This document shows positions 18,388 through 27,672 of a stretch of 64,000 nucleotides of DNA, in pieces. The notes below the pieces were generated by a model. The model was not told the origin of the DNA and did not search any database. It saw nothing but the letters and a program-made list of their open reading frames with translations. The DNA comes from Bacteroidales bacterium (GTDB lineage: Bacteria; Bacteroidota; Bacteroidia; Bacteroidales; Tenuifilaceae): assembly GCA_028708425.1 (NCBI GenBank), contig JAQVYY010000001.1, positions 149,634 to 213,633 of the forward strand. Direction: 5' to 3'. Position 1 is the stretch's first letter. Every line of letters starts with the position of its first letter. Both the position numbers and the translations under genes were made by a program.

Positions 18388-20259
18388 ATGAATCTATTAA
18401 ACCTTAAAATCAAAACCAAACTAGCGCTGTTATTCACCTCTTTGTCGATTATTACTCTACTGGCAGCCGGTGCTACACTTCTGAGCTTTAATCAGATTAA
18501 CAACCTAAGAGCCAATGTCCTAGATCTTCATTTGGCTGATAAGGCAAAAATTTCTGTTGATAATAATTTATTGCTCTACACTCTAAACCCCGATGCCAAT
18601 ACCCTTGTTCAGCTCGATAAGAGCGTAAAAACGATTGAAACGATTCTGGCCAATTGTAAGGAAAATTCCATCGAAAAAAAGAATGTGGAGATAATTGACC
18701 AGATGCTTTTAGAAACAGAAGAGTATAAGAAAAGTTTAGAGTTGCTGAGTGCAATTTTTTTGCGTAAAGACCAAATTTTATCCCAAACCAAACACATCAC
18801 AAGCCGCATTAATTCAGAATACCCCGAATTTACGCACCAGGCATACGAAATGCAGCTTTTGGGTCAACGGTTTCTTATGTCAACAAAAACTGTAGATTTT
18901 AATGCATGGCATGATAGGTCGAATATCATTGCAAGCAGTATTGACGATGAAAATTTAAGCGGTATGGTTGGTAATTATATTTCGCTTGGTAACGATTATT
19001 GGAATGCAATGCAAGAGGGCAGTAAGATTTATGGTAGTATCCAAAAGGTGGCAGAGGATTTAAAGCAGAATCTCGATACCATAATTTCAGATACCACCCT
19101 AATGTTTAATGAGCAACGTAGCAAAAATATCCTGTATATTGTTGTAGCCCTAGTTGTTTTGATAGGCGCTTCGGTCACGGCATCTTTTATTTTCAGCAGA
19201 AAATTAATTGGCAACCTACAAAGAGGTTTGCAATTTAGCGAAACGATTTCATCGGGTGATCTTACCGTTGGCTTTGATAACGATTTACTCGTTAAAGCCG
19301 ATGAAATAGGTGATTTGGCTCGAAGTCTTAATAGTATGGGCGATGTGCTAAAGGGTATTACCCAAAATATTATTCAGGGTTCGCAGGGTATTGCTGATGC
19401 GAGCATACTATTTACCACAAGCAGCCAGCAGATATCCGAGAGTGCTAGTAATCAGGCATCATCAACCGAAGAAATTTCGTCGAGTATGGAGGAGATGGCG
19501 GCCAATATCGATCAAACATCTGAGAATGCTAAGCTTGCCGAAAAGGTTGCAGTCGAAACCGAAACGGGTGTTGTGCAGGGGGTCGAAGCTGCCAATAGCG
19601 CGCTAGAGCAGGTGAATAACATCACCGAAAAAATTGTTATTATTCGCGACATTGCATTCCAAACCAATATACTGGCTCTAAATGCAGCTGTTGAGGCAGC
19701 ACGTGCTGGCGAGCATGGTAAAGGGTTTGCTGTAGTGGCTGCCGAGGTTCGAAAACTTGCCGAACGCTCAGCCTCATCGGCGCAGGATATTGAGACCATG
19801 GCCAATACACTCCGTGAAGCTTCAAACGATGCCCATGGGAAGTTGACAGCGGTTATCCCTAAGGTTAAGGATAACCTAAAACTTATACAGGAAATCTCTT
19901 TGGCTAGCATTGAGCAAACCTCAGGAGCCGATCAGGTAAATAGCGCTACTCAGAGCCTAAATAAAATCGTTCAGGATAATGCATCCATGAGTCAGGAACT
20001 GGCAGCTAGTGCTCAGGAGGTTAAGACCAATTCCGACAGGTTGGTTGAAACCATATCGTTTTTTAAAGTTTCAGAAAATGATAGCAATGTTAGTAAGCCC
20101 TCCTTAAGTAGCGTTCAGCCTGAGGCGAAGGTAAGTAAGCCAGCTGTTAAGGCGCAAAAACATCAGCCCATGCATAAAGATAGCAAAGGTTTTAAGTATG
20201 TACTTCACGATGAAGGTAAAACAAAGGGAGGGGTTGATTCTGACTACACGACCTTTTAG
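18388..20259 (+). CDS. Methyl-accepting chemotaxis protein
   Basis: This 623-residue transmembrane chemoreceptor has TM1 at about 10-32, an all-helical ligand-binding domain at about 35-245 (4HB-like), TM2 at about 248-270 and HAMP to about 325. A methyl-accepting signalling domain follows with the hallmark hairpin tip ([20 protein letters not shown], then [19 protein letters not shown]). It would relay an extracytoplasmic signal to CheA/CheW, which are not in this window. No CheR-binding NWETF pentapeptide is visible at the C-terminus. The TAG stop codon lies within the first bases of a dispersed repeat copy. Confidence 0.93.
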   Translation: MNLLNLKIKTKLALLFTSLSIITLLAAGATLLSFNQINNLRANVLDLHLADKAKISVDNNLLLYTLNPDANTLVQLDKSVKTIETILANCKENSIEKKNVEIIDQMLLETEEYKKSLELLSAIFLRKDQILSQTKHITSRINSEYPEFTHQAYEMQLLGQRFLMSTKTVDFNAWHDRSNIIASSIDDENLSGMVGNYISLGNDYWNAMQEGSKIYGSIQKVAEDLKQNLDTIISDTTLMFNEQRSKNILYIVVALVVLIGASVTASFIFSRKLIGNLQRGLQFSETISSGDLTVGFDNDLLVKADEIGDLARSLNSMGDVLKGITQNIIQGSQGIADASILFTTSSQQISESASNQASSTEEISSSMEEMAANIDQTSENAKLAEKVAVETETGVVQGVEAANSALEQVNNITEKIVIIRDIAFQTNILALNAAVEAARAGEHGKGFAVVAAEVRKLAERSASSAQDIETMANTLREASNDAHGKLTAVIPKVKDNLKLIQEISLASIEQTSGADQVNSATQSLNKIVQDNASMSQELAASAQEVKTNSDRLVETISFFKVSENDSNVSKPSLSSVQPEAKVSKPAVKAQKHQPMHKDSKGFKYVLHDEGKTKGGVDSDYTTF

Positions 20260-20390
20260 CCCGCATTATTCATCAATCTTGTTAACGGTGAATGTAAATG
20301 CGGGTTACCCCGACTTTGGGTAACAAAATTGGTTGTGAAACTTAGTCGTTGTCGGAGACAGCAATTATTCGAATGAATAATTGGGGTTAG
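20257..20390 (+). repeat. Dispersed A/B hairpin repeat, copy 2 (full, A then B)
   Basis: It begins TAGCCCGCATTATTCATC and ends GAATAATTGGGGTTAG. Its first three bases are the chemoreceptor's TAG stop codon. Confidence 0.88.
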
Positions 20391-20464
20391 GTCGTGGCAG
20401 GGTGCGATACTTTACTTGTTGTTATCTTGTTGATAATGGCTGAATAATTCTTAAATTTTTTATT

Positions 20465-21241
20465 ATGCTAATAGATTACCACACACATACATTCCTTTCC
20501 GATGGGCGCGATACCCATGAGCAAATTTTGCAGTCGGCCATATTCAGAGGATTTAGTGAGATTGGTTTTTCGGATCATGTTAGCGTTAAACCCATTGATT
20601 GGGCTTTACCCGTTGATCGTATTGATGATATGGTGAGTAGGGTTAGGGCGCTAAAGGATGCCGACACCAAGGGCGTATCGGTAAAGCTGGGTGTTGAAAT
20701 GGACTATTTTCCTGATATGGAAAAATCCATTCAGCAGGTTTTGCAGAGCATGCCCCTAGATTATGCCATTGGTTCGGTGCATTTTATTGATGATTGGAAC
20801 TTCGACTCCGATATAGCACCCTACGATGCTATGGATATTGATAGGTTCTACCAGCAGTACTTTAGACTTGTTCAGCAGTCGGCAAAATCAAAACTCTTCG
20901 ATATTATTGGGCATTGCGACCTGGCCAAAAAGTTTGCGTACTATCCATCCTTTAATCTTGATGAACTATACGACCAAACAGCAAAAGTATTTAAGGAGTC
21001 CGATGTTGTTATTGAGGTTAATACCAGCGGGAAAATAAAACCCTGTGAGGAGTTTTACCCTTCGGCGCAGTTTCTCGAAAGGCTGGCACATTACAAGGTT
21101 CCCGTTACGCTGGGTTCCGATGCGCATGTTGAGCAAAATGTGGGGCAATTTTTCGATGTCGCCATCTCGGCACTAAAAGCACTTGGCTATAAAGAGATAG
21201 CTAGCTTTTCGCAACGTAAAAGGAAAATGGTTAGTATATAA
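20465..21241 (+). CDS. PHP-domain phosphatase (HisJ-type histinol-phosphatase family)
   Basis: This 258-residue protein matches the PHP superfamily along its length. Metal-binding motifs are in order: HTH near the N-terminus (DYHTHT), FSDHV, GVEMDYFP, GSVHFID, IGHCDLAKKF and LGSDAH. Family members hydrolyse histidinol phosphate (histidine biosynthesis) or related phosphoesters using a trinuclear metal centre. No other his genes are in the window, so the exact substrate is uncertain. Confidence 0.85.
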   Translation: MLIDYHTHTFLSDGRDTHEQILQSAIFRGFSEIGFSDHVSVKPIDWALPVDRIDDMVSRVRALKDADTKGVSVKLGVEMDYFPDMEKSIQQVLQSMPLDYAIGSVHFIDDWNFDSDIAPYDAMDIDRFYQQYFRLVQQSAKSKLFDIIGHCDLAKKFAYYPSFNLDELYDQTAKVFKESDVVIEVNTSGKIKPCEEFYPSAQFLERLAHYKVPVTLGSDAHVEQNVGQFFDVAISALKALGYKEIASFSQRKRKMVSI

Positions 21242-21307
21242 ATACCGTCCATCTTCTAATTTACTGACCTTTAGCCATTGGTATTAGCCTACGCAACCCC
21301 TGATTTC

Positions 21308-21342
21308 TAACCCGCATTAGTCATCTGAATAATTGGGGTTAA
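21308..21342 (+). repeat. Dispersed A/B hairpin repeat, copy 3 (35-bp minimal derivative)
   Basis: The outer end of A (TAACCCGCATTAGTCATC) is fused directly to the outer end of B (TGAATAATTGGGGTTAA). Everything between is missing, as expected for an internal-deletion derivative. Confidence 0.8.
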
Positions 21343-21361
21343 TATCAATAAATATAGACGC

Positions 21362-22456
21362 TTAGCTTTTCAACTTCTCTTCAAATGCCTTTACTGATTC
21401 ATGTAAACCAGATTTTAACTCGCTAAAAACTTCCTTAACAGTCGATATTTTTTCCGATAGGTACGCATTTGCACCCGCAAAGGCATAGCCACCCTTCATA
21501 TTGCCCTTGTAGGCGTTAAAAAGAGCGGTAATAATGCAGTACGGACTTTTGGTTACATCGCAGGTTTTAATACAGTGGAAGGGGCACTTAAGAGGCTTTT
21601 TGAGTCCATTGCGAACCTTGTCAAGGAAGTCATTACGAACAGCTCGACCTGGCATGCCTACCGGGCTCTGAATAATTTCAATATCGCCCTGCTTAGCGTT
21701 AATATACGATTCTTTAAATTTAAGCGATGCATCGCATTCTTGCGTGGTAACAAAGCGCGTACCCATTTGCACGCCGCTTGCACCGTATTGCATAATCTTA
21801 AAGATATCATCGCCTGTATAAATTCCACCAGCGGCAATTACCGAGATATGCTGATTATACTTCTCCTCATATACTGCCACTTCACGAACTACATCGGTTA
21901 CCAGCTCCTCTAGTGCAAAGTGTGTATCTTCTAGCTGGTTATTCTTAAAGCCTAAATGTCCGCCCGCTTTTGGCCCTTCAACAACTATGGCGTCGGGTAG
22001 ATAGTTATAAAGCGATTTCCATTTTTCGCATATTATCTTGGCTGCTCTACCCGACGAAACTATGGGAACCAGCTTGGTAACGCTATCGGCTTTAAGAAAC
22101 TTAGGTAGGTCGAGGGGTAGGCCTGCTCCCGAAAATATTACATCGGCTTTTTCTGATATGGCAGTTTTAACCAGCTCGGCAAAGTTCGACATGGCCACCA
22201 TTATGTTAACGCCTATCATTCCCTTTGTTCGTTCCTTGGCCGAACGAATTTCCATTTTAAGCCCCTCAATATTGGCCTGTATAAAGTCGAGTGCGGGATT
22301 TCGGTGAACTAAGCCAAGCCCTGCTGCCGAGATTACGCCAACGCCACCTTCGTTTGCTACGGCAACGGCTAATCCTGATAATGATATGCCAACACCCATC
22401 CCGCCTTGTACTATTGGCACTGGAATAGCAATGCCGCCAATTTTTAACTCTCTCAT
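21362..22456 (-). CDS. NAD(P)H-dependent flavin oxidoreductase / nitronate monooxygenase family
   Basis: This 364-residue TIM-barrel flavoprotein carries the family glycine motif GGMGVGIS near the N-terminus, then VISAAGLG, a phosphate-binding loop region with EGPKAGGHLGF, and AAGGIYTGDDI followed by GASGVQMGTRF. The family includes 2-nitropropane dioxygenase and FabK-type enoyl-ACP reductases; the motifs cannot separate these. Unusually, near residue 292 there is a cysteine cluster C-x3-C-x3-C-x7-C (CPFHCIKTCDVTKSPYC), which might bind a metal or an iron-sulfur cluster. It is transcribed alone. Confidence 0.85.
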   Translation of the reverse strand: MRELKIGGIAIPVPIVQGGMGVGISLSGLAVAVANEGGVGVISAAGLGLVHRNPALDFIQANIEGLKMEIRSAKERTKGMIGVNIMVAMSNFAELVKTAISEKADVIFSGAGLPLDLPKFLKADSVTKLVPIVSSGRAAKIICEKWKSLYNYLPDAIVVEGPKAGGHLGFKNNQLEDTHFALEELVTDVVREVAVYEEKYNQHISVIAAGGIYTGDDIFKIMQYGASGVQMGTRFVTTQECDASLKFKESYINAKQGDIEIIQSPVGMPGRAVRNDFLDKVRNGLKKPLKCPFHCIKTCDVTKSPYCIITALFNAYKGNMKGGYAFAGANAYLSEKISTVKEVFSELKSGLHESVKAFEEKLKS

Positions 22457-22548
22457 CTGTGTGAATTTAATTTCAGTAAAGGTATGTCAATATCTGTTCG
22501 AATGGTTGCTATTTGGAACAAAAGTGCTCTATGTTATGAATTTTTAGC

Positions 22549-22580
22549 TTTGGGAGTCTTAATGATTTTTATTATGTTTG
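22549..22580 (+). promoter_or_regulatory. Bacteroidota-type promoter for the zinc-ribbon gene
   Basis: TTTG at 22549-22552 and TATGTTTG at 22573-22580 are 20 bp apart, an exact match to the TTTG/TAnnTTTG consensus. Transcription would start near 22587, giving a leader of about 25 nt. Confidence 0.6.
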
Positions 22581-22611
22581 TAGTAACCCCTAAAAACCAA
22601 CTAAATACCTG

Positions 22612-22992
22612 ATGGATATGGATACCACAAAAAAACAGCGAGTATGCCCTGTATGTGGTGATAAAATAATTGGCAGGTCCGATAAGAAGTTTTGTTCAGA
22701 CCATTGTAGAAACGCATTTAACAATAAGTTAAATAGCGAAACCTCTAAAAACAGGCGAAATATTAACAATATATTGCGCAAAAATAGGCGTATACTCGAG
22801 GAAATAAATACCCAGTCGGGTAAAACTTTGGTTTCAAGAGAGGTGCTATTAACCAAAGGGTTTAACTTTACTTACCATACCCATACATATACCACAAAAA
22901 AAGGGTTTGTTTACACCTTCTGTTACGAGCAGGGTTACCTCTACCTAGAGGATAAAAAAATGTACCTACTGGTTACCAGTAGGGATAATTAG
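22612..22992 (+). CDS. Small zinc-ribbon protein, function unknown
   Basis: This 126-residue protein opens with a four-cysteine zinc-finger pattern (CPVCGDKI, then FCSDHC and RNAFNNK), like the DUF2116-type ribbons. A charged helical segment follows (RRNINNILRKNRRILEEIN), then a small beta-rich domain (FNFTYHTHTYTTKKG...FCYEQGYLYLEDKKMYLL). It is a cytoplasmic protein widespread in Bacteroidota, with no known function that I can state. A consensus promoter lies 32 bp upstream. Confidence 0.75.
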   Translation: MDMDTTKKQRVCPVCGDKIIGRSDKKFCSDHCRNAFNNKLNSETSKNRRNINNILRKNRRILEEINTQSGKTLVSREVLLTKGFNFTYHTHTYTTKKGFVYTFCYEQGYLYLEDKKMYLLVTSRDN

Positions 22993-23097
22993 TCGATTGG
23001 TTGATGAGCAGATGCGCTAATGGGATGATGGAATGATGAGCAAATTTGTAAATTATCACTCATCTTTAATTCCTTATGCTTATTATGATTCTTTCAT

Positions 23098-23141
23098 CCG
23101 CATTGTTCATCAAATTTTTAATGATGAATAATTTGGGGTTA
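23098..23141 (+). repeat. Dispersed A/B hairpin repeat, copy 4 (short derivative)
   Basis: It runs from CCGCATTGTTCATCAAA through GATGAATAATTTGGGGTTA, which joins hairpin A arms to the outer end of B without the linker. Confidence 0.7.
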
Positions 23142-23221
23142 TGAGTAATTTGGCATTTTCTTGCAAAGACTAATTAACAGCATAATTTATTAGTCACCAC
23201 TTTACCAAAATTACTAATTTC

Positions 23222-23470
23222 TCAGTCGTATTTCTTTAACTTTTTTCGGTGGTTGGTCCATGTTTTTATGATGTGGACTATAAACAGTACAAAAGCAACT
23301 AACCCTATGCCAATGGCAAGATAAAGTAGCCAAGGGGATGAATCTGGCGAATAAATTTTTTGATAACCCCAGAGCAATAGTGCCATTGTTGCCGCTAGAA
23401 TTAATGAGATATATTTTGAGTTAAATCCAGAGTTACGGGTATTTTTATTAACCCTGCGTAAAGAGATCAT
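23222..23470 (-). CDS. Small two-TM membrane protein
   Basis: Starting at the internal ATG of MISLRRVNKN gives 82 residues with two transmembrane helices (ISLILAATMALLLWGY and LLYLAIGIGLVAFVLFIVHII) and a basic C-terminal tail. The frame is open further upstream to 23599, but that extension has no coding look. The family is not recognised. It is topologically like small inner-membrane proteins of unknown function. Confidence 0.55.
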   Translation of the reverse strand: MISLRRVNKNTRNSGFNSKYISLILAATMALLLWGYQKIYSPDSSPWLLYLAIGIGLVAFVLFIVHIIKTWTNHRKKLKKYD

Positions 23471-23676
23471 AATTTTATCGTTTATGTATGACAAAAATAG
23501 ATAATTTCTGAATGCTAGGCAAATTAGCATAAAAGTACGAAAGTGCGAGCTTGTAAACCCGAATTCGCCAACCACTAAACCTTGTACCGAACTTGTCAAA
23601 GTGACTAAAATGCAACAGCGTCAACCCATGAGCAAATCTGTTCATCACCAAATCAGCACATCAACCCATCAAAATC

Positions 23677-24798
23677 CTAATTAAAACAAAAATTTCCTGG
23701 TATAATTCCAACATCTAGCGTGTCAATGGGGGTACCGTTGGGTTTTAGTCTGTAAACTTTGCCTTCGCTCATGTAGTCGCCAGCATCCGACAGGTAAATT
23801 TCGCCTGTTTTTGGGTCAACGCCCAGCGCTCTAAAGGTGTTGTTGTTTCGGGCTAAAATAGGTTTGTCGGGTAGGTGCGTGTCGTTAATGTGCATTGCGT
23901 ACAAATGGTTGCAAATAAAGTATATGGTATCGGCGGCAGGGTTGGTGGCAAGCTGTCCTGCCCTATCGGTGGGGCGCTCAAAATTCAGCCTTAGAGAAAC
24001 ACTGTGCGTTTTGGTATTTATTCGCATTATCGATGGGGGCTCGCTTCCTATGGCGCTACTTCCGTACCCACCATCGTTTATAACCCATATGTTATCATTT
24101 CTATCTTTTACCATGGCAAGGGGCTGAATACCTACGTCAATGCTATCGGTAACGCTAAGGTTTTGACTGTCAATTACCAGCACCTTATTGTCGTAGCTCC
24201 AACAGTTGGTGAAAATTTCGTTTCCAATTTTTATTAGGTATTCGGTGGGGTGCTGGTAAAAGGGTAAACTTTTGGTGCCAGTTTCAATGGTTCCTATAAC
24301 CTCAAATGTTTGGGGGTTAACCAGCGTTATGGCTCTAGCGTAAAGGTCGCTTACCAGCGCCAATTCATCTTCTAAAAAAAGCATATGCCGTGGCGATGGA
24401 AGGTTCTCGATGGTTCCAACTTGTAGCATGCTGTTGGCATCAACCACATGAATGCAGCTCGAGTTGTTCATCACAATATAGCCCTTGCCTTTGTGCAGCC
24501 ACATGGTAAACGCAACATCGCCAAGCGGTACACCATTGGCGGTGGAGTATATGTTGTTTATAACCTGTTTCGTATCAATATCGTAGTAGCTAAGGCTCGA
24601 ATTTCCGTAAAGGTAGTTGCCCTCGTTTATAATAAATACGCCTCGGCTTCCGTATAAATCAATTTCCGAAATGGGAAGCGCACCCTCTTTCATACAGCCA
24701 GATAGCGACACTAGAATAGCTAGCAGCAATGGCAGGGCGAACCGAGTGCTTCGGGTGGTTTTTGTATCGGTTTTTATTTTGGTTGAAGTTTTTATCAT
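23677..24798 (-). CDS. btuG: BtuG-type surface lipoprotein, B12-binding beta-propeller
   Basis: Starting at ATG 24798 gives 373 residues; a TTG seven codons earlier would overlap btuB and is less likely. The signal ends in a lipobox (LVSLSGC, lipidated Cys35). The rest is a YncE/DUF5074-like seven-bladed propeller with regularly spaced blades (GVFIINEGN, KGYIVMNNSSCIHVVDANS, LALVSDLYARAITLVNPQT, VLVIDSQNLSVTDSI, GEIYLSDAGDY). In Bacteroides, BtuG binds cobalamin tightly at the cell surface and passes it to BtuB. Position 10 bp after a riboswitch-controlled TonB receptor supports this assignment. Confidence 0.82.
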   Translation of the reverse strand: MIKTSTKIKTDTKTTRSTRFALPLLLAILVSLSGCMKEGALPISEIDLYGSRGVFIINEGNYLYGNSSLSYYDIDTKQVINNIYSTANGVPLGDVAFTMWLHKGKGYIVMNNSSCIHVVDANSMLQVGTIENLPSPRHMLFLEDELALVSDLYARAITLVNPQTFEVIGTIETGTKSLPFYQHPTEYLIKIGNEIFTNCWSYDNKVLVIDSQNLSVTDSIDVGIQPLAMVKDRNDNIWVINDGGYGSSAIGSEPPSIMRINTKTHSVSLRLNFERPTDRAGQLATNPAADTIYFICNHLYAMHINDTHLPDKPILARNNNTFRALGVDPKTGEIYLSDAGDYMSEGKVYRLKPNGTPIDTLDVGIIPGNFCFN

Positions 24799-24808
24799 CT
24801 GTGGTATT

Positions 24809-26782
24809 CTACAAATCAACTCGTAATATTAGGCTGAAATTTCTGCCAGGCATGGGGCGCCATAAAATGGTTTGGTAGCTCTCGTTTAGCAGATTGTCTG
24901 CTCTTAGCTGAATCGCCAGCGGGGTGTTTTGCACCTTAAAATCGAAGCCAATTGCGGCGCTACTCATGTAGTAGGGGTAAAGCCTACGCATTGAGTTCGG
25001 ATTGTTGCTGGTTGTGGTGTATCGCTCCGAAAAATGGGTAAACGAGTAAACCGCATGCAAGTTTTTCCACAGTGCGTTTACTACCAGTCCGCCCGAGTGC
25101 ACAGGAATAAACGGAAGCTGCTTGCCGTGCGATTCGGCTCGCATTATCCCCCCTGCATTCTCAATGGTCGATTTGGTGTAGCTGTAGTTGGCGGTGGTTT
25201 TTAGGGTAAGCCTACCCATTGTTTTCGATGCTGTTACCGACAGCTCTGTGCCTTGTGCTGTAACCTGTGTAAGGTTCACAGGCTCCCAGTATCCCTTTAG
25301 GTGAGGCAGCCACATAATCCAGCTGCGTATTTGCGATGCAAAAATATTTGTGCTTACATCAATGTGTATAAAATTATTTCGTGCCAAGTACGAAAATCCC
25401 AGCTCTTGCGAAAGAGCATCCTCAGGAAGTAGGTTTTCGTTACCGCCAGGTTGCCAGTATAGGTCGTTTAGCGATGGGTGGTGATAATTTCTTGAAATGC
25501 CCCCATTCGCATACAGTTCTTTCTTCTTAAATAATTTATAACTAGCCGATATGGACGCAGAGAGTGGCGTGATTTGGTTTTTGTGCAGCTCGTCGGAAAT
25601 TAGCAGGTTTAGCGTTAGGTTTTTTATGGGTTTGGTGGTAATGGCTGCTCTAATAGCTCCCTGAAGTTGCTGGGTGTTGTATCCTGTGGTTAAAATATCT
25701 TCGTTTGAGTTAACCCAATGGTTATTTAGTTCTAGCTGAAGATTTGCCGAAATCCAGCTAACCGATTCCCATTTCATCATTCCCTGATTAAACCATGTCC
25801 AAGCTGTGCTATTGGAATTTAAAATTGGGATATTGTTGCCCTCGGTTGAGGTTTTGCTATAAATATAGCTGAGGTTCATATTCGAGAAACCGCTGGTTAG
25901 CCTCCACGATAGGTCACTACCCGTATTCCGAAACTCAACAATACCATTTAGGTTGGTGTCATCCTGCCTGTTTTCTTCCTTTAGGGCAAAGTTCGTCATA
26001 AGCTGCGGAATTCCTCGGTTAGTTTTCTGCATCCAAAACCTTGCCGATACCATTGTGTTGGTGCTGTGCCTGTAGTAGAACTCTTGCAGCAAGCCTTGTT
26101 TGGTAAAGTCGGCATTTTTCTGCACTTCAGTGGGACTACCAATTTTGGCGGTGTTTTTAAATGAAAAATCGTTTGCCGACGATTCGTGGTAAAGGCGTGT
26201 TTGCCCCGTTACCTTACCGTTCGAGTAGGATGAAGCTACTGCTGTGGATAGTGATTGGAAGCTACCTAACGATTGGTAAATTTTTGCCCCAAATTTCTCA
26301 TTCCAGTTGGGTTGGCTTTTTAAGCTTATGGCACCGCCCAGCCCGCCGCTCCCTAATCCCATGGATGCCTGCCCGAAGTGAATAGCCACATCGTCAACAA
26401 AATAGAGTGGTATTAGCGAAAAATCGGCTTCGCCAGTCATGGGCGAGTTTATTTTAATACCATTCCAATACACATTGGTATGCGAAGCGCTGGTACCCCG
26501 CATAGATGCGGTGGCTGTCGCCCCTTGTCCATAGGTTTTTATAAATATTGATGTATTTTCCTGTAGAAGTTCCGAAAGGCTAAGCGTCTTTTTTTGTGTA
26601 ATGGCGAGCGTATCAATCGATATGGATTTTAGTCCCGATTGCCCCCCCTTATGCTTTGCCCTGTACACGGTTACGCTGCCAACATCAATGGTATCGTTGG
26701 TAACGTACTGCGCATAACCGCTGTGCACCAGTAGCATTACAATTACAGTTGTTAAAAGTCGATATAAAAATTTACTTAGCAT
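24809..26782 (-). CDS. btuB: TonB-dependent outer-membrane cobalamin receptor BtuB
   Basis: This 657-residue protein has a signal peptide ending VHSGYAQ, a plug domain at about 40-160 (SLSELLQENTSIFIKTYGQG, MRGTSASHTNVYWNGI, GLGSGGLGGAISLKS) and a barrel of beta strands to the C-terminal strand (RNFSLILRVDL). The plug motifs are those of TonB-dependent receptors. The cobalamin riboswitch directly upstream and the BtuG-like lipoprotein downstream identify the ligand as vitamin B12 or related corrinoids. It moves B12 across the outer membrane using TonB energy. The length matches BtuB proteins. Confidence 0.9.
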   Translation of the reverse strand: MLSKFLYRLLTTVIVMLLVHSGYAQYVTNDTIDVGSVTVYRAKHKGGQSGLKSISIDTLAITQKKTLSLSELLQENTSIFIKTYGQGATATASMRGTSASHTNVYWNGIKINSPMTGEADFSLIPLYFVDDVAIHFGQASMGLGSGGLGGAISLKSQPNWNEKFGAKIYQSLGSFQSLSTAVASSYSNGKVTGQTRLYHESSANDFSFKNTAKIGSPTEVQKNADFTKQGLLQEFYYRHSTNTMVSARFWMQKTNRGIPQLMTNFALKEENRQDDTNLNGIVEFRNTGSDLSWRLTSGFSNMNLSYIYSKTSTEGNNIPILNSNSTAWTWFNQGMMKWESVSWISANLQLELNNHWVNSNEDILTTGYNTQQLQGAIRAAITTKPIKNLTLNLLISDELHKNQITPLSASISASYKLFKKKELYANGGISRNYHHPSLNDLYWQPGGNENLLPEDALSQELGFSYLARNNFIHIDVSTNIFASQIRSWIMWLPHLKGYWEPVNLTQVTAQGTELSVTASKTMGRLTLKTTANYSYTKSTIENAGGIMRAESHGKQLPFIPVHSGGLVVNALWKNLHAVYSFTHFSERYTTTSNNPNSMRRLYPYYMSSAAIGFDFKVQNTPLAIQLRADNLLNESYQTILWRPMPGRNFSLILRVDL

Positions 26783-26805
26783 ACCACGTTTCTACTTCAC
26801 CTTAC

Positions 26806-26852
26806 AAAAAGGGGGCAAGGGCTATAAGTTATGGCAGACCGAAACCCTTGCC
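26806..26852 (-). terminator. Intrinsic terminator, likely riboswitch expression platform
   Basis: On the minus strand an 8-bp stem (GGCAAGGG/CCCTTGCC) is followed by CCC and TTTTT, located between the riboswitch and the btuB start. A ligand-stabilised terminator here would switch off btuB-btuG when B12 is abundant. The alternative antiterminator pairing was not resolved. Confidence 0.6.
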
Positions 26853-26957
26853 ACCTGAGCAAATACTCTGCCTTACTGATATACACCGTGGGTGTTTGGG
26901 TTGGATGTGGACTTTGTGGTTCTCATCCGCGCTTTTTCTCCCGAAAGCGTATCTGAA

Positions 26958-27172
26958 TTGAGGCAGTGAATGGCAGGTCTTCTGACTTGCTTCCCTTTTG
27001 AGCGCCTTCCCATTTCGTTTTTTTTTACCCGAAACAGTGGCTGGGGTGCTCATTAGGTTAATGAAGCTTACAGCAGCGGGAACTGTTGCCGAATTTCTTC
27101 TTATTTATAAGAAGAGCACGGCATTCCCTTTTAATCCAGTGGGTTCGAAAATCCACAGCGGAACCATTACGT
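26958..27172 (-). ncRNA. Cobalamin (adenosylcobalamin-type) riboswitch
   Basis: Read on the minus strand, the conserved blocks occur in order: GGTTCC at the 5' end, AAAAGGGAATGCCGTG, CGGCAACAGTTCCCGCTGCTG (a short variant of the canonical CGCCCGCAACTGT region), GCCACTG, GGGAAGG, and the B12 box AGTCAGAAGACCTGCC. This is the standard cobalamin riboswitch layout. It lies in the btuB-btuG leader, about 175 nt before the btuB start. Confidence 0.92.
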
Positions 27173-27257
27173 TGCAAAGATATTAAAAATTAGGGTGTAA
27201 AGATTAATAATCTGAGTAATTTGTGTTTTGTTTATCTTTCCTTTGAACTTGCTTTGT

Positions 27258-27410
27258 ATGTCATCCTTCGGCTATGCTCAGGATGACAAGGGGCTGGGTA
27301 AACTAAAGTTTAATAATTCAGGGCAACCCCTAAGTCAGGCTGAACGGAGTCGAAGCCTGAGTGAATACGAAGGGAAGACGAAGCCTGACTATCGCCAATT
27401 GATGGATTTT
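27258..27410. repeat. REP-type palindromes
   Basis: TGTCATCCT and AGGATGACA form inverted arms at about 27258-27287. A second set, GTCAGGCTGAACGGAGTCG and AAGCCTGAC, lies at about 27335-27390. These words are common extragenic repeats in Bacteroidota. They sit between the riboswitch promoter region and the RAYT unit. Confidence 0.6.
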
Positions 27411-27582
27411 CAAATTCCCTTTGATAATGATATGGTATCAATCCATCCTTTTTATATCTTCGTAACCAGTAATCATATTTTGTTTTAAAGTAATTTGATA
27501 TAACCGAAGCTAGCTTTGCAATTATTAAATTTATCTGATAGATAGTAATCAAATTTGCCGCAAAGCGGCTAAATCTCAATAA

Positions 27583-27645
27583 CCGTGGGATTTATCCCAC
27601 GGTGAGGGCATAAGACAGACTCATCAGCCCCGAAAGGGGTTGAAC
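27583..27645 (+). repeat. Left inverted repeat of the RAYT unit
   Basis: It contains the hairpin CCGTGGGAT/ATCCCACGG (27583-27602), the single-strand-like word GCATAAGACAGACTC and the hairpin CCCCGAAAGGGG with GTTGAA. The order is mirrored, inverted, at 28129-28184. Confidence 0.8.
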
Positions 27646-27672
27646 AAATGAAGGACGTTAAAAATATTTTTT

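Noticed and set aside
19512..19910. 132-codon minus-strand open frame within the chemoreceptor gene
   Set aside because: It is antisense to the conserved MCP signalling domain and is explained by codon bias there.
23003..23047. GATGAGCA-rich words near 23010 and 23620 as a shared repeat around the small membrane gene
   Set aside because: Similarity is low-complexity and too weak by eye to define a repeat unit.
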